A stretch of DNA of 34,186 nucleotides, from positions 1 through 34,186 of the forward strand of contig JAILNQ010000106.1 of NCBI GenBank assembly GCA_024691425.1. The letters are read 5' to 3'. Origin of the DNA: Lachnospiraceae bacterium (GTDB taxonomy: Bacteria > Bacillota > Clostridia > Lachnospirales > Lachnospiraceae). Below the pieces are notes generated by a model. That model was not told the origin of the DNA. It did not search any database and saw only the letters and a list, made by a program, of their open reading frames with translations. This document shows, piece after piece, positions 7,921 to 16,782 of this stretch (position 1 is its first letter; every line of letters starts with the position of its first letter). The position numbers and the translations under genes are program-made.

Positions 7921-9396
7921 ATGGTACTTCCCTCCTACTCTTTCATATTCATATTCCTGCCGATAGTGATCGTTCTTTACTGGATCGCGGTTTCGCGGCA
8001 ACTGTACACGTTCGGCAAAATCATTCTTCTCATTTCCTCGTTGTTCTTTTACGCTCTTTTGACCCCCGGGATCAAGGGACTTGTCGCGCTTCTTTCATCG
8101 ATAGCCGTCTGCTATGTCATCGCGCGGTTCGGACTGTCAGAGAAAATCCCTCCCCTGGCAAGGAAATTTCTCCTTTTAGCGGGGATCATCCTGAACATCG
8201 CGTTTCTCATATACTGCAGATATCTTTCATACATACAGGAACTCGTCGAGAAAGCAGGCGGATCATTTTCGATGAAAGCGATCGTTGTCCCTGTCGGAAT
8301 AAGCTATTTCACATTTTCACAGATAGCTTATCTTGTCGATGTTTACAGGGATCCGTCGATCAAGTATTCCATTCTCGACTATGCTCTTTTCGTGAGCTTC
8401 TTCCCGAAGATCAGCGTAGGACCTATAGCTCTTACGTCTGAAATGATCCCGCAGTTCAATGACAGCTCGCGTAAAACAATAAATTACGACAACATGGCAA
8501 AGGGGTTCTACCGGTTCACCCTCGGCCTTTCAAAAAAGCTGATATTAGCTGATAATCTCGCAAAGTTCGCTGACCTGGGCTATGCAAACATACCGAATCT
8601 CGGAACATTCAACGCAGCACTCGTGATACTGTCGTACACGCTTCAGATCTATTTCGATTTTTCAGGATACTGCGACATCGCCTCCGCCATATGCCTTATG
8701 CTCAATCTTGACCTGTGCGAAAACTTCGACGGGCCTTACCGTTCCCTGTCGATCGTCGAGTTCTGGAAAAGATGGCATATATCGCTCACAAGATTTTTCA
8801 GGAACTATCTGTACATACCGATGGGCGGTAACCGCAAGGGAAAGATCAGGACTTACTTCAACAATCTTTTCATCTTCCTCGTGAGCGGGCTCTGGCACGG
8901 AGCCGCGACGCATTTTGTCATATGGGGCGGTATGCACGGAATAGGGATCATCATAAGCCGGCTGATATCAGAGTTTACCGCGAAGATCCCCAAAGCCGTC
9001 CGATGGCTTGCAACATTTGTGTTCGTTAACCTTGCATGGGTATTTTTCCGCGCCGAGGATACAGGAGTTGCGATCAGCATGTTCCGGCAGCTGTTCGCAG
9101 GCGGACTTCTGCCCCTCAACAGCGCCCTCATTGCAACATGCATACCAACGGAATTCCAGCTGCTTCAGTGGCTCATATTAAAAGCCGCACCGGATATGAC
9201 GTACTACAGCGGATGTGCGATCTGGATCGGGCTGGTTGCAGCCGGCATATATTTTTCGGTCTTTTCAAAAACCGCAAAGCAGAGATGCGATGCATTTGTC
9301 GCATCAAAAACAAAGGTCGCCGTAACGGTGATACTTTTTGCATGGTCAGTGCTTTCACTTTCCGAGGTTGCAGAGTTCATTTACGTAAATTTCTGA
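7921..9396 (+). CDS. MBOAT-family O-acyltransferase (AlgI/DltB type)
   Basis: 491 residues with about ten hydrophobic segments. Family hallmarks include FDFSGYCDIA (245-254), FWKRWHISLTRFFRNYLYIP (281-300), the following GGNRKG, and the catalytic-site region SGLWHGAATH with His326. Members move acyl (often acetyl) groups across the membrane onto surface glycans or teichoic acids. The next plus-strand gene, four bases downstream, encodes an SGNH-like exported protein, the usual partner that transfers the acyl group outside. The start ATG has GGAG seven bases upstream. The acceptor polymer cannot be told; no teichoic acid dlt or alginate genes lie nearby. Confidence 0.93.
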   Translation: MVLPSYSFIFIFLPIVIVLYWIAVSRQLYTFGKIILLISSLFFYALLTPGIKGLVALLSSIAVCYVIARFGLSEKIPPLARKFLLLAGIILNIAFLIYCRYLSYIQELVEKAGGSFSMKAIVVPVGISYFTFSQIAYLVDVYRDPSIKYSILDYALFVSFFPKISVGPIALTSEMIPQFNDSSRKTINYDNMAKGFYRFTLGLSKKLILADNLAKFADLGYANIPNLGTFNAALVILSYTLQIYFDFSGYCDIASAICLMLNLDLCENFDGPYRSLSIVEFWKRWHISLTRFFRNYLYIPMGGNRKGKIRTYFNNLFIFLVSGLWHGAATHFVIWGGMHGIGIIISRLISEFTAKIPKAVRWLATFVFVNLAWVFFRAEDTGVAISMFRQLFAGGLLPLNSALIATCIPTEFQLLQWLILKAAPDMTYYSGCAIWIGLVAAGIYFSVFSKTAKQRCDAFVASKTKVAVTVILFAWSVLSLSEVAEFIYVNF

Positions 9397-9400
9397 TGCT

Positions 9401-10447
9401 ATGACAAACAGACAGTATTTTGTGAAGACAATCGCATATTCACTCATTGTCCTAGCGCTCATCGCCTGCGCGGTGATCGTTCTCGATCCGTTTGTGCATT
9501 ATCACGCTCCCTTCTTCGGGCTTGCCGCCGTTGAGACCGATGAACGCGGGCAGCAGATAGGCGTGGCTAAGAACATGGACTATGATACTGCTATCGTAGG
9601 CTCTTCAATGAGCGAGAACTTCGAAGCAGGATGGTTTGATGACGGGATCATCGGGAACCGTACCGTCAAGCTTTCGATGAAGGGCGCTCATTTTGACGAC
9701 TATTCAAGGCTCATAAATGCCGCGCTCGCAAAGCCTGCGACAAAGACGATAATAATCTCGCTCGACAACTACATCATTCTTCATAATCCGGATGAGCATC
9801 TTACAACGATACCCGAATATCTTGAAAATGATGATCTTTCCGATGACGCATATTATCTGTGGAATAAATCCGTTGCCATGGTTTATCTGCCCCAGTTCAT
9901 CATAAATAACTTCACTGAGGGATTTTCGGCCGACAGCGCCTACAGCTGGGCAAACATGTACACATTCGACAAATATGCCGCAAGGGCCACTTATCTGCCG
10001 TACAGGCTCATACAGCCCGACAGCGAGCAGCCGTACAATTCATACTACGAATACGTAGATGAATTCCTCGCCGGTATACTTCCGTACATCGAAGCCCGCC
10101 CGGATGTTGAGTTCATATTCTATTCACCGCCGTACAGCATTCTCTACTGGGACGACTGCATTCTGAGGGGAAGACTGACCGCAGAGATATGCGCGATCAA
10201 CGAAGTGTACAAAAAGCTTCTTGAATACGACAATGTCAGAATGTTCTATTTTCAGGACAACTGGGATATCATAACTGATCTTGACAACTACAAGGACTAC
10301 TCGCATTTCAGCAAGGACATAAGCCATTACATATATGAGTGCATGCGCGACGGCAGATGCGAGCTGACGCAGGAAAATTCATTTGACGTTCTGCTGAAGT
10401 TCTCGGAAGACGTGGCGGATTACGATCACGAATCCTCTTTCCATTAG
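9401..10447 (+). CDS. Membrane-anchored SGNH-like protein, partner of the MBOAT acyltransferase
   Basis: 348 residues with a signal anchor at about 10-29. An SGNH-like fold is suggested by YDTAIVGSSMSENF (nucleophile Ser in GSS, 67-69), a middle FIFYSPPYS strand, and the C-terminal DYSHF (Asp299, His302), matching the D-x-x-H catalytic pair. This layout resembles DltD/AlgJ-type acyl-transfer partners of MBOAT proteins, so it probably completes glycan O-acylation outside the membrane. It starts four bases after the MBOAT stop without a clear ribosome binding site, pointing to coupled translation. Its stop overlaps tail-to-tail with the stop of the converging nucleotidyltransferase gene (TTAG shared). 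It recalls DltD only in layout; the exact acceptor is unknown. Confidence 0.75.
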   Translation: MTNRQYFVKTIAYSLIVLALIACAVIVLDPFVHYHAPFFGLAAVETDERGQQIGVAKNMDYDTAIVGSSMSENFEAGWFDDGIIGNRTVKLSMKGAHFDDYSRLINAALAKPATKTIIISLDNYIILHNPDEHLTTIPEYLENDDLSDDAYYLWNKSVAMVYLPQFIINNFTEGFSADSAYSWANMYTFDKYAARATYLPYRLIQPDSEQPYNSYYEYVDEFLAGILPYIEARPDVEFIFYSPPYSILYWDDCILRGRLTAEICAINEVYKKLLEYDNVRMFYFQDNWDIITDLDNYKDYSHFSKDISHYIYECMRDGRCELTQENSFDVLLKFSEDVADYDHESSFH

Positions 10448-11361
10448 GATTCCCATAAACGCAGAGGATATACTCCCTCTTTCTTGAGCCCGGATATCCT
10501 TTCCCTGACATATTCCTTGTCTTCTTTATAGGTAACTCCGAACCATCTGTCGGATGAAGACAGAACCTTTACCTCAGCCCTGCCTGACTTTATCATCTCA
10601 TCAACAACGAAAGGCAGATAGCACTCGGCTTTTTCTATGTTCTTCGGAAGCTCATTTCTGTAGAACTCACAGAACGCCCTGTCCGTCTCTTTGAGAAAAT
10701 CACCGGTGAATCCCCACATGTTCATGCTGGTCACGCTGTCTTCCGATATCGGGATATAGTCCGTTCCGTTCTCAGTGTATGCGGCTCCTTCTGCTGTTTT
10801 TATGATCTTCGTGCGCTCGGTAATATCCGAAAGATTTCCGTCAGAATCTACCGTGCATATGCCACGGCTTACCGAACCGTTATCGGTAAGAGTATTTCCC
10901 AGCCTGTATCCGACCATGCAGTATTTTCCGCTCTTATTTTCTGTGCTTGCGAGATAATCGTAGATCACTCTGAAAGCTTCGCATCCGTAAAAATCATCCG
11001 CATTGATCACGGCAAACGGTCCGTTCACGATATTCCTGACAGATCTTACCGCATGAGCGGTGCCGTAAGGCTTCGTCCTCTCCGGATAGAGCTTTGCGCC
11101 TTCAGGAATATCAGTAAGTTCCTGGAATGCATATTCAACCTCTATATGCTCTGAAACGGCATCTCCGACCGCTACCTTAAAAAGTTCAAGGTTTTCTCTT
11201 TTTATAATGAAAATCACTTTCCCGAATCCCGCGCGCGCCGCGTCGAATATGGAAAAGTCGATGATCTTGTCATTCTCGTCGTCAACGGTGTCGATCTGCT
11301 TGAGTCCGCCGTACCTCGACCCCATGCCAGCTGCCATTATAACAAGTACAGGTCTGTCCAT
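10444..11361 (-). CDS. Nucleotidyltransferase family protein (sugar-phosphate nucleotidyltransferase-like)
   Basis: 305 residues. The N-terminal NTP_transferase fold shows MAAGMGSRYGGLKQ at about 9-22, the nucleotide-binding signature with the Arg and Lys expected for NTP contact, and a metal-binding INADDFYG segment near 120. Such enzymes couple a nucleotide triphosphate to a sugar phosphate or to a small alcohol phosphate. The substrate cannot be read from the sequence. It starts 14 bases after the UPF0371 gene with a GGAGG site, so the two are probably co-transcribed. No phosphotransferase partner, which often accompanies this group, lies adjacent. Confidence 0.82.
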   Translation of the reverse strand: MDRPVLVIMAAGMGSRYGGLKQIDTVDDENDKIIDFSIFDAARAGFGKVIFIIKRENLELFKVAVGDAVSEHIEVEYAFQELTDIPEGAKLYPERTKPYGTAHAVRSVRNIVNGPFAVINADDFYGCEAFRVIYDYLASTENKSGKYCMVGYRLGNTLTDNGSVSRGICTVDSDGNLSDITERTKIIKTAEGAAYTENGTDYIPISEDSVTSMNMWGFTGDFLKETDRAFCEFYRNELPKNIEKAECYLPFVVDEMIKSGRAEVKVLSSSDRWFGVTYKEDKEYVRERISGLKKEGVYPLRLWES

Positions 11362-11375
11362 TTATGCCTCCGGTC

Positions 11376-12854
11376 CTATTTATCCTTTTTCTTAACGGTC
11401 TTAACCGGCTCGCTCGTAACGTCGATCCCGAGCCTTTTGAACGTGCGTATGTCCGCAGGTGAGAGCATTACCGAAGTATGCGCCTGCAGTCCTTTGAGTT
11501 TCGGTATCTGCGCGAGCGAAACCTTCGCGTTCTCATCCGAAATCGATGCTATCGAAAGTGCTATCAGTACTTCATCAGTATGGAGCCTTGGGTTCTTTCC
11601 TCCGAGGAACCTGACCTTGAGCTCAGCTATAGGTTCGATGGCCTCAGGTGAAATCAGGTGCGTGTCATGATCCACCCCTCCGAGATATTTGAGAGCATTG
11701 AGCAGAAGCGCGGCGGATGCACCGAGAAGGTCTGTTGTTTTGCTCGTTATGATCTCTCCGCTCTCGAGCTCTATAGCTGCAGTAGGAACTCCGAGTTTTT
11801 CCGCACGCTCGTTCGCCGCAACCGTGACCTTTCTGTCATCAGTCGTGATTCCTGCCTGCTTCATCAGGAATTCTATTTTGAGCACTTCGCTCTCGTTGGC
11901 CTTTTCTTCGACCACTCTGTTAAGCGTTGTGTAATATCTTCTTATGATCTCCTGCTTAGACGCATAGCAACATACATCATCATCTATTATGCAGTTCCCC
12001 GCCATGTTGACGCCCATGTCGGTCGGTGACTTGTAAGGACTTGTTCCGTATATCTCCTCGAACATCGCATTGAGGACCGGGAATATCTCTATATCCCTGT
12101 TGTAATTGACTGTTGTCTCGCCGTACGCCTCAAGATGGAACGGATCGATCATATTGACATCATCAAGGTCCGCCGTTGCCGCTTCATAAGCGAGGTTGAT
12201 CGGATGCTTGAGCGGTATGTTCCAGATAGGGAATGTCTCGAACTTTGCATACCCTGCTTTTATTCCGCGCTTATTCTCATGGTAGAGTTGAGACAGACAG
12301 GTCGCCATCTTTCCGCTTCCGGGACCCGGAGCCGTTACGACGACGAGCGGTCTTGTCGTGATGACATAGTCATTCTTTCCGAAACCGTCATCGCTCACGA
12401 TGAGCGGAATATTGGACGGATATCCTTCTATGAAGTAATGCATGTAGACGTTGATGTTTCTCTTCTTCATGCGCTCTTTGAACTTTTTCGCGGTCTCCTG
12501 TCCGGTGAAATGAGTAACTACCACGGAAGAAACATACAGTCCTTTATCCTCGAAAAGCTGCTTGAGCCGGAGAACATCCTCGTCATAAGTGATCCCTATA
12601 TCTCCTCTGATCTTCTTGCGGTCGATGTCCATCGCGGAAATAACTATCACGATCTCAGCCTGGTCCGCAAGCTGCATGAGCATCCTCAGCTTACTGTCAG
12701 GTTCAAAGCCGGGAAGCACTCTTGATGCGTGATAATCATCATAAAGCTTTCCGCCGAATTCAAGATACAGCTTGTCGCCGAACTCGCCTATTCTTTCCCG
12801 GATATGCTCCGACTGCATCTTCAGGTATTTTTCATTATCAAATCCGATCTTCAT
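11376..12854 (-). CDS. UPF0371 / DUF1846 family protein
   Basis: 492 residues, the usual length for the family, recognised from its beginning MKIGFDNEKYLKMQSEHIRE. There is a P-loop-like APGPGSGK at about 175-182, and regions such as HHLISPE-like and GGKNPRLHTDEVLIALS near the C-terminus. The family's biochemical role is not established; the glycine-rich loop suggests nucleotide binding. The start was set at MKIG rather than at an upstream in-frame codon 36 bases earlier, because AGGAAAGG stands just before this ATG and family members begin here. It has its own predicted promoter downstream of ptsI and is followed closely by the nucleotidyltransferase gene. Confidence 0.88.
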   Translation of the reverse strand: MKIGFDNEKYLKMQSEHIRERIGEFGDKLYLEFGGKLYDDYHASRVLPGFEPDSKLRMLMQLADQAEIVIVISAMDIDRKKIRGDIGITYDEDVLRLKQLFEDKGLYVSSVVVTHFTGQETAKKFKERMKKRNINVYMHYFIEGYPSNIPLIVSDDGFGKNDYVITTRPLVVVTAPGPGSGKMATCLSQLYHENKRGIKAGYAKFETFPIWNIPLKHPINLAYEAATADLDDVNMIDPFHLEAYGETTVNYNRDIEIFPVLNAMFEEIYGTSPYKSPTDMGVNMAGNCIIDDDVCCYASKQEIIRRYYTTLNRVVEEKANESEVLKIEFLMKQAGITTDDRKVTVAANERAEKLGVPTAAIELESGEIITSKTTDLLGASAALLLNALKYLGGVDHDTHLISPEAIEPIAELKVRFLGGKNPRLHTDEVLIALSIASISDENAKVSLAQIPKLKGLQAHTSVMLSPADIRTFKRLGIDVTSEPVKTVKKKDK

Positions 12855-12897
12855 AATTGCCTTTCCTGTCAAGTCATGTACCAAAAACAACTCATAA

Positions 12898-12927
12898 ATA
12901 TTATCATAATCGCTAGCGGATGTTCAA
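12898..12927 (-). promoter_or_regulatory. Predicted promoter of the UPF0371 gene
   Basis: On the minus strand, TTGAAC (12922-12927) and TAATAT (12898-12903) are separated by 18 bases, with TGA before the -10 giving an extended element. It lies in the 77-base gap after ptsI, so the UPF0371 and nucleotidyltransferase genes may be expressed both with and without ptsI. Confidence 0.42.
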
Positions 12928-12931
12928 GGCA

Positions 12932-14554
12932 TCAGTCGCACTCCCTTATCCGTTTCCGGAGAGCTAGGACCATATTCGGAGAAACCGACAGGGCATCAAT
13001 TCCGAGCTTTATGAAATCCTGCGTATGCGAAAGATCTGCCGCGGCCTCACCGCATATATCAACAGTGATCCCTGCCTTATGCGCATTTTTGACTGTCATC
13101 TCTATCATTTTGAAAACAGCGGGATGAAGCGTGTTGAAATACGTCTCAAGCTTCGGATTCTGCCTGTCTATTGCGAGAGTGTACTGCGTCAGGTCGTTCG
13201 TTCCTATGCTGAAGAAATCCACATACTTCGCAAGTTCATCGCTTATCATCACTGCCGCAGGGGTTTCGATCATTATCCCGATCCTTATTTCCTTGCTGTA
13301 TTCGATGTGCTCGCCATCAAGCTCATCTTTGACCTCTTTGATGATCTCTTTTATCTGCTTCACTTCATCCACCGAAATGATCAGCGGGAATAGAATATCA
13401 AGGTTTCCGTATGCAGAAGCCCGATAGAGAGCACGGAGCTGTGTTTTGAAAATCCCGGGCTGCGCTAAGCTTATTCTTATCGCCCGAAATCCTAGCGCGG
13501 GATTGGTTTCCTTCTCCGGCCTGAAATATGATGCCTGCTTATCCGTGCCGAGATCAAGAGTTCTTATGATGACTTTCCTGCCCCTCATTTTCTCGAGCAC
13601 TTCCTTGTATATATTGAACTGTTCCTCTTCCGAAGGATATGTCGGGGATTCCATGTATATGAACTCGCTCCTGAACAGTCCGATCCCTCCGGCATCATAT
13701 GCAAGAGCGGTCTCTACTCCTTCTGCGCTTCCTATGTTCGCATATATATTGATGTATTCACCGCTTTTCGTTATGTTGTTCTTACCCTTCAGAAGAAGGA
13801 GCATGCGCTGCTGTTCCTCAAACTCCTTCTGCTTTCTCTTCATTTTTTCAAGAGTACGCTTATCGGGATCGATGATGAGCTCTCCCTTCGTTCCGTCAAG
13901 CACGGCGGTCCTGCCGTCATATATGGAGAGCATTTCCTGTCCGAGACCGACTACCGAAGGAATGCCGAGTGTCCCAGCAAGTATCGAAGCGTGGCTTACA
14001 GGAGATCCGAACATCGTTGCGAGCGCTAAGACGTTGCCTGAGTTGAACTGCACGATATCGCCCGCGCTGAAATCATCCGATGCGAATATGCACGGCTCAC
14101 CGGGCTCTATCATTTCTGTCTCCGCACCGCACAGTATGCGCAGCATCCTCTCTGATACATCCCTTACATCTGCCACATGACTCTGCAGATATTTATCTTC
14201 TATCGAACTGAAGAGCCTGGAGAACTCATCGGAGGCAAGTGCCACTGCATAGGCTGCATTGTATCTTGATTTTCTGATCTGTTTTTTGACGAACTCGGTA
14301 TACTGGGCGTCCTCAAGAAGCATTTCCTGCGCAACGAAAATCGACGCGTTCGTTTCTCCAAGATAAGCTACGGACGACTCATACAGCTCCTCAAGCTGGC
14401 TTATGGCTTTCTGGCGTGCTTCATTGAAGGCGTTTATCTCAGCCCTCGTATCCTCAACCGTTGCCCTTGAAATATGCTTGTCCGGGTGCATATAGACATA
14501 GAGCTTGCCTATCGCTATTCCCGAAACAACCTTTGTTCCCTTCAGTACGACCAT
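12932..14554 (-). CDS. ptsI: PTS enzyme I (phosphoenolpyruvate-protein phosphotransferase)
   Basis: 540 residues, slightly short of the usual 570. Enzyme I takes phosphate from phosphoenolpyruvate and passes it to HPr for sugar uptake. The N-terminal domain carries the phospho-His in SPVSHASILAG (His188), where GGxTSH is more usual. The PEP-binding barrel shows GIGLFRSEF, RTLDLGTDKQ, MIETPAAVMI, FFSIGTNDLTQY and the catalytic Cys in VDICGEAAAD (Cys501), all positions expected of an active enzyme. The start has AAGGAAGAGGAAG. No HPr gene or sugar permease gene adjoins it, so it is the general enzyme serving distant genes. The slight drift around His188 keeps the His itself. Confidence 0.93.
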   Translation of the reverse strand: MVVLKGTKVVSGIAIGKLYVYMHPDKHISRATVEDTRAEINAFNEARQKAISQLEELYESSVAYLGETNASIFVAQEMLLEDAQYTEFVKKQIRKSRYNAAYAVALASDEFSRLFSSIEDKYLQSHVADVRDVSERMLRILCGAETEMIEPGEPCIFASDDFSAGDIVQFNSGNVLALATMFGSPVSHASILAGTLGIPSVVGLGQEMLSIYDGRTAVLDGTKGELIIDPDKRTLEKMKRKQKEFEEQQRMLLLLKGKNNITKSGEYINIYANIGSAEGVETALAYDAGGIGLFRSEFIYMESPTYPSEEEQFNIYKEVLEKMRGRKVIIRTLDLGTDKQASYFRPEKETNPALGFRAIRISLAQPGIFKTQLRALYRASAYGNLDILFPLIISVDEVKQIKEIIKEVKDELDGEHIEYSKEIRIGIMIETPAAVMISDELAKYVDFFSIGTNDLTQYTLAIDRQNPKLETYFNTLHPAVFKMIEMTVKNAHKAGITVDICGEAAADLSHTQDFIKLGIDALSVSPNMVLALRKRIRECD

Positions 14555-14607
14555 AGCTTCCTCTTCCTTTATGAACCGTATGAAATGCGTTAAATTTCGT
14601 ACTATCT

Positions 14608-14616
14608 ATTCTACCA
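14608..14616 (-). promoter_or_regulatory. Extended -10 promoter of ptsI
   Basis: On the minus strand TGGTAGAAT (14608-14616) gives an extended -10 with TAGAAT; no good -35 is seen. It sits 13 bases from the -10 of the opposite-strand copper ATPase gene, so the two promoters share DNA. Confidence 0.45.
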
Positions 14617-14626
14617 TATTTTGTAG

Positions 14627-14632
14627 TATAAT
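14627..14632 (+). promoter_or_regulatory. -10 element for the copper-type ATPase gene
   Basis: A perfect TATAAT at 14627-14632 lies 42 bases upstream of the ATG. The expected -35 position is about 14604-14609, poorly conserved and overlapping the ptsI -10 element. An activator or competition with ptsI transcription may matter. Confidence 0.4.
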
Positions 14633-14674
14633 TCTTTTGTTTAATAAATCTTGTGTTTTCTGAAAGGATTCACC

Positions 14675-16774
14675 ATGCCGAATAACAGAAAAATGCTGAC
14701 AGACCTGATCGTTTCAGTCATACTTACACTCATTCTGGTCTATCTGTCCATGGGGCACTCACTTTTAAATCTCCCCTTCCCGGAATATCTCCGGAACAAT
14801 CAGATACTGCTTTTAGTATTACGGACGGTTCTGTCGCTTTCTGTCATATTCATAAACCGCCGCCTTTTCATCAGCGGATTCTCATCGTTATTCAGACGCT
14901 CGCCGAACATGGATACCCTGGTCTGTCTCGGAGCGCTGGCAGCATTCATATACAGTGTTACCGTTTCTGTCATTAATCTGATCTACTACTCAGGCGCTGA
15001 AGAATATATCGGAGACAGCGAGCTGTATTTCGAAACATGCGCCATGATACTGACGCTGGTTTTTGCCGGCAAATATATTGAAGAGCTTGCCAAAAGAAAA
15101 ACAGGAAGTGCCATAGACGACCTTATGGACATGTCTCCTAAGACCGCTCTTCTTATGAAAAACGGACAGGAGACGGAAGTTGCGATCGATGAAGTTAAGG
15201 TCGGAGATATATTCATCTTAAAACCCGGAATGTGCGTTCCGGTGGACGGCATCATAGAAACGGGAACAAGCGCAGTCAATGAAGCAAGTCTTACTGGTGA
15301 ATCCATGCCTGTAGACAAAGAGCCCGGGATGCCGGTCAGCGCTTCAACTATCAACATGTCAGGCTACCTGACGTGCCGTGCAACAAGCGTCGGAGGCGAT
15401 ACAGCATTTTCAAGGATAGTGAAGATGGTAAGGGATACGTCATCCGGCAGCGCACATATAACAAAGGCCGCAGACAGGATCTCATTCTTTTTCATCCCTG
15501 CCGTCATAGCCGCAGCCATCATAACATTCATCATCTGGATGCTTTCCGGTATCGGCATAGGATTTTCGCTTTCAAGAGCGATCTCCGTGCTGATCGTAAG
15601 CTGTCCGTGCGCACTCGCTCTTGCAGCTCCTGTTGCGATAATGGCCGGAAGCAGCGTCGGCGCGAAGCACGGAATTCTTTATAAAACCGCGCAGGCAGTT
15701 GAAAGCACCGGAAGAACTCAGATAGTCGTCGTAGATAAGACTGGAACATTAACGACCGGCAGTCCGAAAGTAACCGACATTATCAGTACCGTGAACGATA
15801 TCGAGCACAGAGACCTTCTGCTTTCAATAGCTTATGCGCTTGAGTCAAAAAGCGAACATCCCCTGGCAAAAGCGATCTGCGCATTTGCCGAGAAGCGTTT
15901 CGTTCCCGTCATGGAAACCGAAGATTTTGAAGCCATTCCCGGAAAGGGCATAAGAGCCACGCTTTTCGTCGGAGGAAGAAGACGTACTGTTTATGCAGGA
16001 AATGAAGCATTCATCGGCGAGTCCCTTCTCGGAAAGACCGGGGATGACGCGGCAGAATTCGACAACGATTTTTCCGCAAGGATCGGAAAGCTTGTCGCTG
16101 AAGGAAAGACTCCGACTTTATTCGCATCTGACTCGGGAATGCTAGGCGTCATTGCGGCAGCGGACGAGATAAAGGAAGGAAGCCGCGAAGCCATTGAAGC
16201 TCTTCATAACGAGGAAATACATGTCTGCATGGTAACAGGAGACAGGCTTGCGACATCAGAAGCAGTCGGAGCTTTGGTAGGGATCGAAGAAGACGAGGTC
16301 ATTTCCGAAGTAATGCCTGAAGAGAAGGCAACGATCGTCGAAAAGCTCCGCGAAACCGGAAGAGTCGCCATGATAGGTGACGGCGTCAATGATGCTCCCG
16401 CACTTTCCGTTGCGGATGTAGGAATAGCGATAGGTGCAGGTACGGACGTTGCGATAGATGCGGCTGATGTAGTTCTTGTTCAGAACAATCTCGTGACCGC
16501 GGTCGATGCCATCAGGCTATCTAAAGAAACGCTCCGGATCATACACCAGAATCTGTTCTGGGCGTTCTTCTATAATGTCATAGGAATCCCTCTTGCTGCC
16601 GGATGTTACTATAAAGCATTCGGATGGCTTCTGAATCCGATGTTCTGCGCAGCGGCCATGAGCGTCTCCAGTTTCTTCGTGATAACGAACGCTCTGCGCC
16701 TGTTCTCCTTCAGAACGACCGAGATCATCCCTGAATCTGACGAATCTGACGATGAGGAAGAAGATGTGCTATAA
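14675..16774 (+). CDS. P1B-type heavy-metal ATPase, Cu(I)-type, without N-terminal metal-binding domain
   Basis: 699 residues. The protein begins directly with membrane helices, so the usual N-terminal HMA domains with CxxC are absent. It has TGES in the actuator domain (about 207-210), the transport-site motif SCPCALA with CPC at 310-312, the phosphorylated DKTGTLT (Asp354), SEHPLAKAI, and GDGVNDAPAL. Later helices carry YNVIGIP and MSVSSFF, matching the N-Y and M-SS signature of Cu(I) exporters (CopA group). The likely role is copper efflux. The start is the ATG after AAAGGA, eight codons inside a longer in-frame reading. The C-terminus is acidic (DESDDEEED). No CsoR, CopY or CopZ gene lies beside it; an SGNH hydrolase gene follows after eight bases. 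Confidence 0.92.
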   Translation: MPNNRKMLTDLIVSVILTLILVYLSMGHSLLNLPFPEYLRNNQILLLVLRTVLSLSVIFINRRLFISGFSSLFRRSPNMDTLVCLGALAAFIYSVTVSVINLIYYSGAEEYIGDSELYFETCAMILTLVFAGKYIEELAKRKTGSAIDDLMDMSPKTALLMKNGQETEVAIDEVKVGDIFILKPGMCVPVDGIIETGTSAVNEASLTGESMPVDKEPGMPVSASTINMSGYLTCRATSVGGDTAFSRIVKMVRDTSSGSAHITKAADRISFFFIPAVIAAAIITFIIWMLSGIGIGFSLSRAISVLIVSCPCALALAAPVAIMAGSSVGAKHGILYKTAQAVESTGRTQIVVVDKTGTLTTGSPKVTDIISTVNDIEHRDLLLSIAYALESKSEHPLAKAICAFAEKRFVPVMETEDFEAIPGKGIRATLFVGGRRRTVYAGNEAFIGESLLGKTGDDAAEFDNDFSARIGKLVAEGKTPTLFASDSGMLGVIAAADEIKEGSREAIEALHNEEIHVCMVTGDRLATSEAVGALVGIEEDEVISEVMPEEKATIVEKLRETGRVAMIGDGVNDAPALSVADVGIAIGAGTDVAIDAADVVLVQNNLVTAVDAIRLSKETLRIIHQNLFWAFFYNVIGIPLAAGCYYKAFGWLLNPMFCAAAMSVSSFFVITNALRLFSFRTTEIIPESDESDDEEEDVL

Positions 16775-16782
16775 TACCTCTT

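Noticed and set aside
12855-12890. Upstream in-frame start giving the UPF0371 protein 12 more residues
   Set aside because: The family begins at MKIGFDNEKY and a strong ribosome site stands directly before that ATG.
14575-14675. Copper operator (CopY TACAnnTGTA or a CsoR GC-rich repeat) before the ATPase gene
   Set aside because: Neither pattern is present in the intergenic DNA.
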